From Amaurobius ferox (taxonomy: Eukaryota > Arthropoda > Arachnida > Araneae > Amaurobiidae): a stretch of 64,000 nucleotides of DNA. Position 1 is the first letter of the stretch. Each line of letters opens with the position of its first letter. The notes under the pieces were generated by a model. It made no database searches. It was not told the origin of the DNA and was given only the letters and a program-made list of their open reading frames with translations. Below, in pieces: positions 8,078-18,810 of the stretch. The DNA lies in assembly GCA_951213105.1 (NCBI GenBank), contig OX578145.1, forward strand, positions 10,899,610 to 10,963,609. Direction: 5' to 3'. Made by a program: the position numbers and the translations under genes.

Positions 8078-9805
8078 TCAGATTGATTTTTGAAGTTCCC
8101 TTATTCTATTTAGTTCACTTTGCATCGAAGGGCAATTAGCCCGGTCTCTGGCATTGTGATTAGTTTTCCAGTTTAGATTAGCGTTCTTGACGTTTGCCGT
8201 TGAGCAGTTAATGCATGATGGAGTTTTTACCTTACAAGTCTTGAAGGTATGATCATCATCGCCACATTGCGAACAGTTACCAGTAACCCAGTGACAGGCT
8301 GCAGCCGAGTGACCAAAACCTTGGCATTTGTAGCATATTTGGATTGAGATGTATTTTTTAATGAAATAGTACTGGAAATGATGATATAGTTTTTTGGTGT
8401 TGATGAGGATTTTAGCAGAAGAGATGTCCACAAGTATAACCCAGTTGATTGATCCCGCTCTGTTTCTGAAGTTTTTGATGATTTTGAACTCCTGAGGTTC
8501 GGATGGAAGGTTTTTAGTCAGAAGGTCTTTTATATCCTGTTCCCGGAGAGTTTCTGGAATATTGAACAGGATCAGTGCTTGCTTACGTATTGGTGGCTTA
8601 AAGATAGTGAATTTCTGACCAATTTCGGAGTTTGTAAATTTGGGGATAAGATTGTCTGCATCTTTATCTCTGCATGTTATCTTGAGTGTTCCATTTCTTT
8701 GAGATGAGACGTTTTGGATGCGGATGCCCGGAGGACACTGGAAAGAGAGAAGGTCTTTATGCAGTTGTTCCATATTTCTAGTACGGTCCTTTCCCTGTAG
8801 CAGGACACTGGCAAAAGATGGTTTGGGGGGAGCAGGAGGTGGTAGATTGGTTGATTGAGTCAGATGTTCCAGGTTTTTCTTTACTGCCTCATCGACCAGG
8901 GAAGGCAGATCCTGCGTCAAGTTCTTGGAGAAGTTTTCTAGATTTGTGGCGATTGCATTTTTCAGTTGGTTGAGGTCTTCGTTAAATGACGTTCTGATAT
9001 TTTGCAGGGTATTTGAAGCTTCCTGGTTTTGAGAGAATATGACTGAAGGGATCTGGTTTTCAAAGTTCAGGCAAGCTGCTTTCAATGCTTCAAATTTATC
9101 GTCCAAGTATTTCGTTTGCGTTGCATTAGGTTTTACATATCTAGTTAGGTAATTCTGGACCTGGTTACAATGACGCTGTACTTTAAGGAGGAAGGTGTTG
9201 CAGAATTCTGATTTCTCCTCAGTCATGTCTGTGGTTGCAACTGAAGTGGTATCATCTGGTTCGTCCGTATTTGATGTTGGTTCTGGTAGAGTTGGTTTAC
9301 TGGATCGAGACATAGCCAAAGGAGGGTTGGAGAATACAGTAAACTGCGTTTTCGGTGTTGAGAGGACTGATGAGCGAAGAGGAAGAGGGAAATTCGATGG
9401 AGAAGAGCGGGAAAGCACTGTTGAGAATGATGGAGTTGTTGAAGAAGCAGAAGCTTTTAAATCAATCAGTTTAGCAGTGGGTTGCAGTAGTGGATTGAAT
9501 GAAGATGATATGATGGTAGAAGGCAGAGTTGATGAAGTAGAGGGGTCACCAGGCTGAGCCTGAGCACAGGAGTAATTCGATGTTTGAGACCTTCTATTAT
9601 AGTTTGATGCCATAGTACGGGATTGATGAGATAGGTCACTGAGAGAATCAGTTGTGGGATTTGAAGGATGATTAGGAGAGTTTCTGTTATAGTTGGAGGC
9701 AGAAGAAGTTGATGCATTGTCAGGAGATGTTCGAGGAGAAAGATGTTGGGAAACAAGAGGAGGGAAATCTGGGATCGGAGATGAGTATATGTCATTAGTA
9801 TCCAT
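8078..9805 (-). CDS. LINE ORF1: gag-like nucleic-acid-binding protein
   Basis: 575 residues from the ATG at 9805; open frame extends to 9907 but only with a GTG start. The first ~150 residues are rich in Ser, Pro, Thr and Asn and look disordered; a more ordered central part (~250-330, many polar heptad-like stretches) may mediate self-association. The C-terminus has three zinc knuckles: C491-x2-C-x4-H-x4-C504, C511-x2-C-x4-H-x4-C524 and a longer third one C531-x2-C...H550...C558. Such ORF1 proteins coat the element RNA in I/Jockey elements (family knowledge). The stop lies 113 bp before the ORF2 ATG, so the frames do not overlap and ORF2 translation would need reinitiation or an internal start. 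Confidence 0.93.
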   Translation of the reverse strand: MDTNDIYSSPIPDFPPLVSQHLSPRTSPDNASTSSASNYNRNSPNHPSNPTTDSLSDLSHQSRTMASNYNRRSQTSNYSCAQAQPGDPSTSSTLPSTIISSSFNPLLQPTAKLIDLKASASSTTPSFSTVLSRSSPSNFPLPLRSSVLSTPKTQFTVFSNPPLAMSRSSKPTLPEPTSNTDEPDDTTSVATTDMTEEKSEFCNTFLLKVQRHCNQVQNYLTRYVKPNATQTKYLDDKFEALKAACLNFENQIPSVIFSQNQEASNTLQNIRTSFNEDLNQLKNAIATNLENFSKNLTQDLPSLVDEAVKKNLEHLTQSTNLPPPAPPKPSFASVLLQGKDRTRNMEQLHKDLLSFQCPPGIRIQNVSSQRNGTLKITCRDKDADNLIPKFTNSEIGQKFTIFKPPIRKQALILFNIPETLREQDIKDLLTKNLPSEPQEFKIIKNFRNRAGSINWVILVDISSAKILINTKKLYHHFQYYFIKKYISIQICYKCQGFGHSAAACHWVTGNCSQCGDDDHTFKTCKVKTPSCINCSTANVKNANLNWKTNHNARDRANCPSMQSELNRIRELQKSI

Positions 9806-11117
9806 GATAGAGGTAGTGAAAAACTGGTATCTCTTAAAAAGTTTCTTGTTGATAATATAAAATGCAATATTTCTGATAATTCGTGAGTATATAGTATCGA
9901 ATTTCACTAATAATCTTAAGACACTGAGTAATACACTGTTTCAAACATAACATTAATTTTAATACAATATGTATATACAGTATCACAAAAATCACCAAAA
10001 TAACATATAATAATATATAGATTGTCCATTTTCTGTCATATAATTTACAAAAGTGAAGGGTACGACAAGTTGTATTTAATATCAATTACAGGAACGAAGG
10101 CAAAATGATGCGACGGGTGAAAACAATAATAAAAAAAAAAAAAAGCTAAAACAAACTAAAGACGAAACCGGTCAGCGGGAAAATCCCAAATCCAAAAAAC
10201 TGTAAAAAAATCCATGATAAACAAAACAACCAAATTTTGAGACGATAGCAAAAGAATAACCGGAGAAAATGAGAATAAATGAAAAAAGGGGATGGGGAGC
10301 AGAAAAGAGCAAAATAAAATTTATAAATCAAAAGAAAATAAAAAACAAAAGAGTGCAACCGCAAAAATTGGAGCTCTAGCACCTATGGGACACAAGATAT
10401 AAAGAAAAAAATGAATACTGTTAAAAATTACAAGTCCCACTGGGACAATATGCTAATTAGAATTAAAATTAGATTTAAAAAGATATCAATGTTATCCATA
10501 GCATGAGATTCAATAGGAAAGTACAATATGAATTTTACAAAAGGGCTGAAAAACGAAGAAGAGGAAGAGCGCAGCAAGCTACGAAGGCAGGGAGAAACCA
10601 AAGCCGGGCGAAGGGGTGATTCGCCGAAATACCACTACAAGGAACGAGCAAAATACAGGGAAGGGGGGGAAAATGAAATCAAAAGTGTGAAGCATGAAAA
10701 CAACCAATTTTAAAATACATAATACATATCGAAAAAATGCTCCCAGGTTCTAAAATTTTTACAATAAACAGAGTTAAAACTTCAAATCATATGAATATAT
10801 ACTTTAAATTAACAAATTACATAGATTACAATAGGATTTACAGTTGTATAAACGGTCCAATTTGGACCGTTCAAGGCAGGATCTCCATTACAATTGCATA
10901 CTGGAACCAATGGAATATTTATAATTTATAAATTGTATTATCTCACCAATGAGTAGACGTACAGACAAGCCACCGGTATGAAAATGAAGCTACGGTGAGG
11001 GGCAACAAATAATACGCAGACTCAAAACACACAACACAAGAAATCACGCCACCACGGCTCAAAACACCAGAGCTCGAAAAAAGCGTCTAAACAATGCTAA
11101 ACCGCCCGAGTTCTTTC
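9806..11117 (-). other. LINE 5' untranslated region
   Basis: About 1.3 kb between the 5' end (starting CGAAAGAACTCGGGCGG on the minus strand) and ORF1. It must contain the internal promoter if the element is active, but I recognise no core motif with confidence. It has a 21-bp palindrome (AACGGTCCAA, 1-nt centre, 10851-10871). Short open frames here are probably chance. Confidence 0.7.
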
Positions 11118-11130
11118 GGACAAAATAGTG
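11118..11130. repeat. Target-site duplication of the LINE (5' side)
   Basis: GGACAAAATAGTG, identical to 4133-4145 and 3832-3844 and nearly identical to the outermost copy at 3751-3762. Confidence 0.9.
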
Positions 11131-11191
11131 TGTATAAGGTGTTAATATTACAAAAAGGTATTTTAAAATAACTTAATTTCTTACTATATTA

Positions 11192-11680
11192 GAAGCGAAT
11201 AACTTAAGCAAACCCATATCGTCGAACATGGGCCTAGACTTGTTGCTATTTGGTATACGATATTAACCAAGGTAAATGACTCACACTCGAAATGGTTGTG
11301 TTTGATAATAGACTAGTTGCAAATCGGTAAACGTTAATAATGTGAGTAAAATACTTACACTAGAAATTAAGTTGTTTGATTAATCAACTAAAAGTGTTAA
11401 AATAAGAATATCTTCGTACCTATATGCCATATCGTTGAACATGTACATAGGCTTGCTGTCACTTGACAAACGACAATATAATGCATAAATTACCCACACT
11501 CGAAATTATGTTTGATGATAATATGCATCGTTTTCGTTCGACAAACAATCATAACATACGTAAATTAACACTCGAAATGACGTGATTTGATAATTTACTC
11601 GTTGCCATTCGGCAAATAATAATAATGTGCGTAAATTACCCACACGCAAAATGTTGTTGCTTGATTATTGAATAACATAT
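11192..11680. repeat. Degenerate ~72-75-bp tandem repeat
   Basis: Recurring phrase CACACTCGAAAT...TTTGATAAT...CAAATCGG/GCCATTCGG...AATAATGTG at about 11287, 11358, 11493, 11568 and 11640. One unit carries an insertion resembling 11192-11262 (CATATCGT(C/T)GAACATG...), so the array has a partly nested order. Confidence 0.6.
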
Positions 11681-11684
11681 TTTT

Positions 11685-12599
11685 GTTGAGAGATACGAAG
11701 AACAGATTATATTCTAAACACAATTACTGCAAAGTTATCTATCATTATTATTATTTCTACCGCTTAAGGGACACCAAATGGACGAATAACAGATATTCAG
11801 TCTTATATCTATTTCTTACTCGTTTCCTTATGAAACACAAAAATATCACTCATTTTCTAAATTGTCGTAAGAACATTATACGACACATCACGGAACAAGA
11901 AAATTGTCTCGGATGAATAAGATATAAATTGAAGTTGATTATTCATTTTAAAGGGAGTGCGTTAGATGTTTTCACATGAAGACTAGCACATACGGAAGTT
12001 GCAATATTTAAATATAGCTAAATTACGCCAGAATTTAATGATATTTAATTATTCTTTGGAAAAATATAGACTAAGAAATCATGCCTTAACCTGGCATTCG
12101 AAATACATTTTTTCGATCCAAAACATATCCACCTGGCCAAACGTTTCAACTCTCTATCCTAAAATCGTCAAATATTGCCAAATTTGTTGCCAAAATTACG
12201 TAGTCAAATGCCTTTAAACAGTCAAAGTCTTTACACAGTAATACTAATATATATAATTTTCATTTGTTTATTAAATAAACATTTAATATTTTATATACGC
12301 ATCATTTTAGGCTTCTATACAAAGCATTTTTTAATATAAATTTCATGCGAAGCTGCGAAAAGTAACCATAATGTTTATTCAATAAATCATTTTTTTTTCC
12401 TTTCATAATGTTTAACCAATAATAGGTGTAAAACATTCAAAGAACTTGAAATGGGATTGAACATCCAAAACCATTGAAACTTAATTAACATTAAAAATAC
12501 AAACTTGTTTATACCTTTAAAAAACCGCGGCTAAAGTTTACTTTTGAAGTAGAAAGCCTTTAGTAAGAAAAGCTGGAATTTAATAAAATGGCATTACAT
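11685..12599. other. AT-rich DNA, nothing recognised
   Basis: Small open frames at 11668-11916 and 11999-12217 have AT-driven composition and no recognisable domain; I do not call them genes. Confidence 0.5.
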
Positions 12600-13260
12600 T
12601 TAACAGAGAACAAAAATCGACAGTGGCTCCAGTAGGATGGAGCCGAGACTGTGTTGTGTGAATACCATTTTTCTTTGAGGGTGGTTTGTCGTCTTTAGAC
12701 AATTTTCTAAACAGTTAAAAATATTAAAATATCGAAGTTAGAATCATATTTTCAAAATAGTTCACAATATAAAAATATTGAATTTATAACCACTCTATTT
12801 TGAAAACTGAAATTCTGATCCAAAATAGATTTATATCGAAATTTAATAAAAAATGTTGTAAGTTTTCACAGAGCAACACATTACTCGCAGATTTTTAGTT
12901 TTCGCTCCGCTTCCAGCCGGATATAATGACCATAAACATCTGGTTAAAATATCAAATTATTTTTCTACTTTTCTAGACGGTATATAAACCATATTTATAC
13001 AATATCTCTGACAGAATTTAAGATTCGGGGTCATTTAAAAATTTTCCTGGCGGTACACATATTAGAATTGCTTACTTGTAATTATTCTTTTCACGCGTCA
13101 TCCATCATTAAACCTATTTTGAATCCTCCTATTTAGAATCTTTCTCAAGTGCATTAATTATATTTCGATTCAAGATTATTAAATTAATACATAATTCCCA
13201 CGAAACAGCAGGTATTATCAAATGAATTCAACTTACTTATCCAAGATATCGAATTTTCAT
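12600..13260 (+). repeat. Repeat family E, copy 1
   Basis: Begins with a hairpin segment GGCTCCAGTAGGATGGAGCC (7-bp stem) at about 12625-12644, then TTTTCAAAATAGTTCACA/TTAAAATATTGAA subrepeats, and a distal part near CCGGATATAATGACCATAA. It matches 51905-52350 along several hundred bases and the minus strand of 26450-26700. Confidence 0.65.
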
Positions 13261-14140
13261 GGCATTTTCGAAAAGTAACCAAGTTGACGATATTTCCCTA
13301 AATGTTTCGTCAAGGTGACCTAATGGTGACTCAAGGGGATTGCCAAGTGAGACAAACAGACAGAAAGAAGCGCTCGTGAAAAGATAGTCGCAAATTGGCT
13401 TCTCTACAGTGAAAGTCTCTTCACCGTAAACAGTCTTTTACAGGGGTAGGCTATATAAGTAACCAAGCATTTGGTCCTGGCGATGGATTTGTAAAAAAGG
13501 TTGGCTGAATGTCTCAAACTCAACGAGTTTGATTAGGTATCTGCAAATAACCCAGAAATGATATAAAAATGCTTCAGAGCACATATGGAAGACGCTGTAA
13601 TAGGCCAGCTTGGCGGAGAAATCAGCCAGTTCGTGGTTTTTACGGTCAGCGAAAGCAGTTCCTCTGTTGCAATGCTGCTGATACTTTATTTAATGTTTAT
13701 CGAGCGACGTTGCTAAACTTTTAATCGTTGCTGACATCTGTCTCAATGTGTGTGATACCTCACCTCCGCTGTAAACGTTTATGCTTGTATTGGCAAAGTG
13801 AGTGATCTACATTATCAATTTGCTTTCTCTGCATTTTCCTCTGCATTATGCAGTATAAGTGTGGTGCACAAAAAAGTAACTTAAAGTTACATTTAAGAAC
13901 CCTATTTAATTAATATTAGAACACGGCCGTAAATCGTAAATCGTGCAACTCATTAAAACACATTGCGTTGCGTGCCGCTTAAACTCACCCTTTTTATCTT
14001 CAGTGCGAGTCCAGGAATAGAATATTTATTAACATAATGCTACTCATGTAATTGCACCATTTTTTAACTTTAAAAATAACATTATTCATTAACAGGATTT
14101 GTTTAATTATTAAATTGATTACAATACTTATCATATTATT
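13261..14140. other. Nothing recognised
   Basis: No frame, repeat or RNA gene that I can support. Confidence 0.5.
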
Positions 14141-14151
14141 GCGGAGGAGAT

Positions 14152-14199
14152 AGGACATGTGAGATTGGACATGTGAGATTTGGCATGTGAGATTGGACA
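14152..14199. repeat. Short tandem GACATGTGAGATTG
   Basis: Three imperfect copies of a 15-16-bp unit GGACATGTGAGATT. A single copy recurs at 15484-15499, on the other side of a LINE relic, so one copy could be its target-site duplication. 14200-14750 shows nothing else. Confidence 0.6.
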
Positions 14200-14750
14200 C
14201 ATTAACCAGCTATAGGCACCGACCCGAAGGTTTACCGTAATGACAGCCTATGGGGTAGGAATATCTGCCAAAACCAGAAAATAAAACTTAATGCCAAGAT
14301 AAAAATGATAAACAATTATATACAATATGCTTATCTATACTAGATACAGATAGTATTTCACACATATTTCACATCCATAAACACTTATATGCAGAACTGT
14401 TTCAAATGGGAGCAACTATATATGAAAATATTTCTAAAATGGGTTATTACATATACAAAATGCCACGAATCATGTTCAAAGATATATACATATATATACA
14501 AAAAATATATATACAAAAACTACTTATGCAAACATCCATACAAAACTATATATACAACATATACATACATATCTCACAGATTACCATGGCTTTCAATACT
14601 ATATTGATACATACAATGATATTTGCAATGATTAAAACAGATGTGAATGTAAAATTAATTTGATTGCGGTATTTATAACAAAATTTACAAGTACTACAAA
14701 TAAATATGCAATAAACAGTGAGGGAATATATGGAGGTTACCAGTAATAAT

Positions 14751-15490
14751 TCACAGAATATGTTCGTTTTCCTCTAGGAATTGAATTATAGATTTTATTC
14801 TCTGTTTAGCCCAGCTATTACCCAGAAGGTTTTGGGCAAATATTGGCATATGTTGTCTACTGGGCCTTTTAAGGTGATAGTTCTTTGTAAGTTCGCAATA
14901 AAATACGAAATGTTTCGGGGATTCTATTTCACCACAGATACGGTTTTCGGTGTCTTTCCTTTGGATTTTGTAAAGATAGGTTGGGAAACTGTACCCATTC
15001 TCTGCTGCAAATCAGTTGCTCTTGAGATACTCTGGGAAGATAGTTGAAAGTTTCTCTTCCTTTCTCACCTTCATTCCACTGCTGTTGCCACTCTTTTATG
15101 GTATTAATATTTAGATGTGACTTTAGCGATGAACAGGGATATGGTAAGTTTGTACTCTGAACACAGATATCTGGCGTCGCCTCAAAAGCTAAACAGTCTG
15201 CAACTTCATTTCCCAGAACATCCGAATGACCTTTAACCCGTCCTATTAAAAACTTTTGATGGATGCTGTTGGTTATGATAGTTATAACTGGATGAGCAAT
15301 AGGATTCTTCGTTTGATATTGTTTAAGAGTTTCGATAGCCTGTCAGAGTAAATAATGAAATCCGTATGCAAACTTTGGGTAGTCCAAAATACAGCTTCCT
15401 TTATTGCGAGCAGCTCTACCTGGAAGAATCTATTTTCAAAGTGCAGACGAGTTGACCACTTGTGGACACACATGCCATTGTAAAATTGGA
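14751..15490 (-). pseudogene. 5'-truncated LINE ORF2 relic (RNase H and C-terminus)
   Basis: Minus strand, several frames. Readable pieces: FFQVELLAIKEAVFW and IIYSD (RNase H), then in another frame RVKGHSDVLGNEVADCLA (RNase H end with its catalytic Asp), and a clean C-terminal piece CGEIESPKHFVFYC followed by about 45 codons to a stop at 14751-14753. The layout matches the C-terminus of the intact LINE ORF2 (4440-7964), but the sequence is a different family. At least two frameshifts make it dead. Confidence 0.8.
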
Positions 15491-15565
15491 TTGGACATGT
15501 GAGGCCAGTTAGTTATTATTACCAAGATGTTCTATGACCTATTACAATAATTAATGGGCACATAC

Positions 15566-15680
15566 CTTCAATTTCGTCTTTGGCCATTGACCCCAACTCT
15601 TGCATCAGTGTGTATCGCACTGGCACTAACTCTAAGGACTGTGCTTCTACTCGTACTGCATCTGCCCATTTCGTTGAAGT
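15566..15680 (-). CDS. Candidate internal exon, product unknown
   Basis: A 115-bp stretch on the minus strand that is open for 38 codons and bounded by a plausible acceptor (TCCTGATTTAG before 15680) and a strong donor (AAG|GTATGTG after 15566). The peptide includes KWADAVRVEAQSLELVPVRY and TLMQELGSMAKDEIEG, with balanced composition unlike the AT-driven frames around it. I do not recognise the protein. It may be a true host exon, a relic of a retrogene or part of an unrecognised element. No partner exon was found nearby. Confidence 0.3.
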
Positions 15681-15847
15681 CTAAATCAGGACAATTTTTG
15701 TGGACTAGTTGTGGAATCTCTATGGAACACATTCTTACGGAATTATCATGGCATTTTGCCGAATTTCTCCTCTAATCTCTGTGGCTATCTGAATCTTTGT
15801 GGCTATATATCTGAATCTCTTGTCTAATCTGTCGTCGAATAACTCCG

Positions 15848-17724
15848 CATTACTTTTGTATAAAGTGTATAAACTCATAATGTATTTCAAGTCATCTAAT
15901 TTATGTAAAGCTTTTAAATTATTAACACTTTACAACAAAGTTGAAAAGTGTTTATGACTTTGCTCATTCTGTTTGTCTGTCTGTCTGTCTGTCCGTTAGC
16001 GCGATAACTGCCGTAAAAATGACTTAATCAAAATGAAATTTTAGTATGTTGTTTAGACGGTCTGTAGGACCTATGGGAATATAAATGAATAATATCACCC
16101 AATTAGTTTTGGATTGAACCCGGGTTGAAAAAATGAAATACATTGAGCCCTATGGGACCTCATTTTTCAAAAATTTTTTAAGCGGATTTAAAATTCACAA
16201 ATTGCTTCGAAAATTTTAGGTAATAGTCAAATTGTTCTATAAAATATATAAAAAAAAATTGAGCGAAATATATTCAGTAGTTTGTTAAATAAAAATTAAA
16301 ATAATAATTACACATCTTATATGAAACGATCACGTGACCATGATATGAAACGATCACATGACCCACTTCAAAATGATATATGGCATCCATCTTGTTTCAA
16401 AATCGTGATTTTTTAAAGTTCTTCTTAATTCATATTGAGTGTTGTATCCGTCCTAAAACTACTTTATTTTTGCTTAAATTCTGTGCATCTACATACTAAA
16501 ACAACACAATGACAATATATTTGAGTTTAAATTCTCATTCAAATTTGATTATTTCTACAACGAAGCCTATTTTGCACAGAATGAGTTGTATTAGAATTAC
16601 TGTATTTCTTTAACACAAAATAATTCAGTCCATGGAGTCTGCATGGCTGATATGAATGAAATATTAATTGATTTTACAAAGAGAAGGATGATTTTTTTCG
16701 ATGAAGTTTTACGCATAGAGTTTAATTACTTGTAGCTCCATGGTCTTAATTTTTAAATAAAATAAATTATTATAGTATTGTGATGAATGGCATGAATGGG
16801 AAATTATTTATGAATGAAATTCTGCTTTTATAGAGAGAGCCAGGCGTGTTATTTTTTCTATGACGTCATATGAATGAATTTCAGTTGTTTTCGATGAAGT
16901 TTTCACATAAATTGTTGTCGTATTGATAATTCTAAAATTATTACCGAGGAATGTATAACATTTTAGAGATGTTTAAACCAGGCAATTTATATTTCAATGC
17001 CGTCATTTGAATGAAGTTCATTTTTTTCGATGAAGGTTTAAGTTTTCAAATATAATAAATTAATGTAGTATTGTGATAAGTTTTAAAATATTACCGACGA
17101 ATGTATTGCATTTTAGACATGTTTAAATAAAATTACATTGAAGTTGGAAAGTGTTTCATAATCAATGCCTTAAGCATGATTGATCTTTCTTGTTTAATTC
17201 TGCTCTGAAAACCCTCTTGTCATTCATTTATGCAATTGATATGTTTCAGAAATATTTAACTCTTTAAGTCACAATCTGAATCCATTTTTAAAAGTATTAT
17301 TTCGAGCGTACTAGCATTCGGAGTTCCTTTTCTTCCGTTGAGTTCGGGGTCATTTAGGCTCAAATCCACACAGAGATGGACTTTCACCCCCACTCAAACC
17401 TCTAGAGATGAACCTCTACACATTCTTCACAGCAGAAACATATACATCGCATATAAAACTAAACTTGGCACTTCCTTTTCGCCAGCCAAAATGACCTCGA
17501 ACTCAACGGAAGAAAAGGAACTCCGAATGCTCGTATGTTCGAAATAAAACTTTTAAAAATGGATTCAGATTGTAGTATACAGAGTTAAATGTTTCTAAAA
17601 TATATCAATTACATAAATAAATGACAAGAGTGTTTCTAGAGCAGAATTAAATAATTTAAAAGCTTTAAATAAATTAGATGACTTGAATGCATTATGAGTT
17701 TATACACTTTATACAAAAGTAATG
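15848..17724. repeat. Foldback element with ~237-bp arms, left arm interrupted
   Basis: Left arm 15848-15923 plus 17194-17355; right arm 17488-17724 is its inverse complement with scattered differences; spacer about 132 bp. The break in the left arm is exactly the family B element 15924-17193, so the right arm keeps the uninterrupted version of the site. Non-coding; MITE or foldback transposon. Confidence 0.85.
15924..17193 (+). mobile_element. Family B element, long subtype (Helentron-like)
   Basis: 5' hairpin AACACTTTACAAC...GTTGAAAAGTGTT, then CTGTCTGTCTGT, then TCAAAATGAAATTTTAGTATG, later TCACGTGA, TGACGTCA, and at the 3' side GTTGGAAAGTGTT followed by a stem-loop (ATCAAT...ATTGAT) and CTTG. 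Inserted at a T-run in the foldback arm. It carries a duplication of the segment around the CACGTG box and another of ~170 bp near the 3' end, both also present in the copy at 35876-37154. No coding capacity. Confidence 0.8.
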
Positions 17725-18455
17725 GGGGGTTTAGAATCCCGACATTACACCGCCCCCTTTGCCTGAGGTCTGTAACGCTCATTCGGCTACTATTGGCCGA
17801 CCTCAGAGAACCCCGATCAGACATCATCCATATTGGTCAACGTTTTTAGCCAATCTCGCGGCTATACTTTAGCCTCTTAGGTTTATGGCCTAATTGACCT
17901 CTTGGGGCAAACTGTTGTAAAAACGGGCGTCTTTACGTCTGCTGCCATTGTCCAACATTACAGCCTTAATAAATAAAGGGCATAAAACTGTTTCAGATAT
18001 TCCTGATCTTAATCTGGTCTCACAATATGTAAAGGGAAATTATTGTGCAGCCATCGAAAGTTAAACACCTGGATATAGATTGTGACGCTTTTAGAGAATC
18101 CATGAATATAAATCGACACTTTTTTCTTTTTTGCAAGTTTGTGAGCCGTTTGTAGCTCTCGAACGATTGGAATGTTTTTAGTACGATTATTGCAATCATT
18201 AAAAATAGGATAATATAGATTCACAGAGATATCGGACAAGTAGAATTAGCAAAAAAAAGCATTATAAACAGTAATTATGTTTAAATATACTAAATAAATG
18301 GCCATTGTATTAATTCGTTAGTTAAAAGCAATTGACAAAAATAGGCGAAATTATAAAAAAAAAATAAATAAATATTTTTTAATATACCCATTTTTATAAC
18401 TTCTTAAAAAGTAGAAAATAAATATTTTCACTTGAAGCTTTTAACAATTTGGGTC
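17725..18455. other. Nothing recognised
   Basis: Includes a more GC-rich patch (17740-17960) without frame or known repeat. Confidence 0.5.
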
Positions 18456-18461
18456 AGCAGA

Positions 18462-18810
18462 TTAAAAATGGGTGGTTGAGAGCAAACACTTTCTAGTATA
18501 TTAGCTGTTAAAATTTATATGTAATCAGCTACTTTTATTGTTTATCTGCATTATGATTACAAATAAGTATGATCTGAATGAAAGCTATGTTTATAATATC
18601 ATTTTAAATAGAAATATTTTAGTATAGTTTTTAAAACTAAAGAAGTTGAATATATTAGATTAAAAATGGACGGTTGAGAACAATTTCCATCATATTAAAT
18701 TATTTGTAACCAGAATGCAGATAGACAAAAAAAGTAGCTGATTACATATAAATTTCAACAGTTAATACATTGGAAATTGTTCTCAATCAGCCATTTTAAT
18801 ACAATATATA
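18462..18810. repeat. Two related MITE-like palindromic copies (family J)
   Basis: 18660-18803 has inverted ends TAAAAATGGACGGTTGAGAA / TTCTCAATCAGCCATTTTAA. 18462-18570 repeats one half in the opposite orientation (ATGGGTGGTTGAGAGCAAAC, then TTTATATGTAATCAGCTACT). Likely small terminal-inverted-repeat elements. Confidence 0.6.

Larger units (their letters stand above)
4146..11117 (-). mobile_element. Full-length non-LTR retrotransposon (I/Jockey-like, with RNase H)
   Basis: A 6,972-bp LINE on the minus strand bounded by a perfect 13-bp target-site duplication GGACAAAATAGTG (4133-4145 and 11118-11130). Order in sense direction: about 1.3 kb 5' UTR, ORF1 (gag-like, zinc knuckles), 113 bp to the ORF2 ATG, ORF2 (endonuclease, RT, RNase H, CCHC), about 290 bp 3' UTR ending in a hairpin and (CAA)n. 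Both frames are uninterrupted, so the copy may be recently active. RNase H plus APE endonuclease and a triplet-repeat tail place it near the I superfamily; the exact clade needs a phylogeny. Confidence 0.93.

Noticed and set aside
9195..9867. Plus- and minus-strand frames overlapping ORF1
   Set aside because: Shadows of the low-complexity, Ser-rich ORF1 start.
14152..15499. GATTGGACATGTGAG as target duplication of the LINE relic
   Set aside because: The left copy is in a short tandem of the same unit, so the match is not specific.
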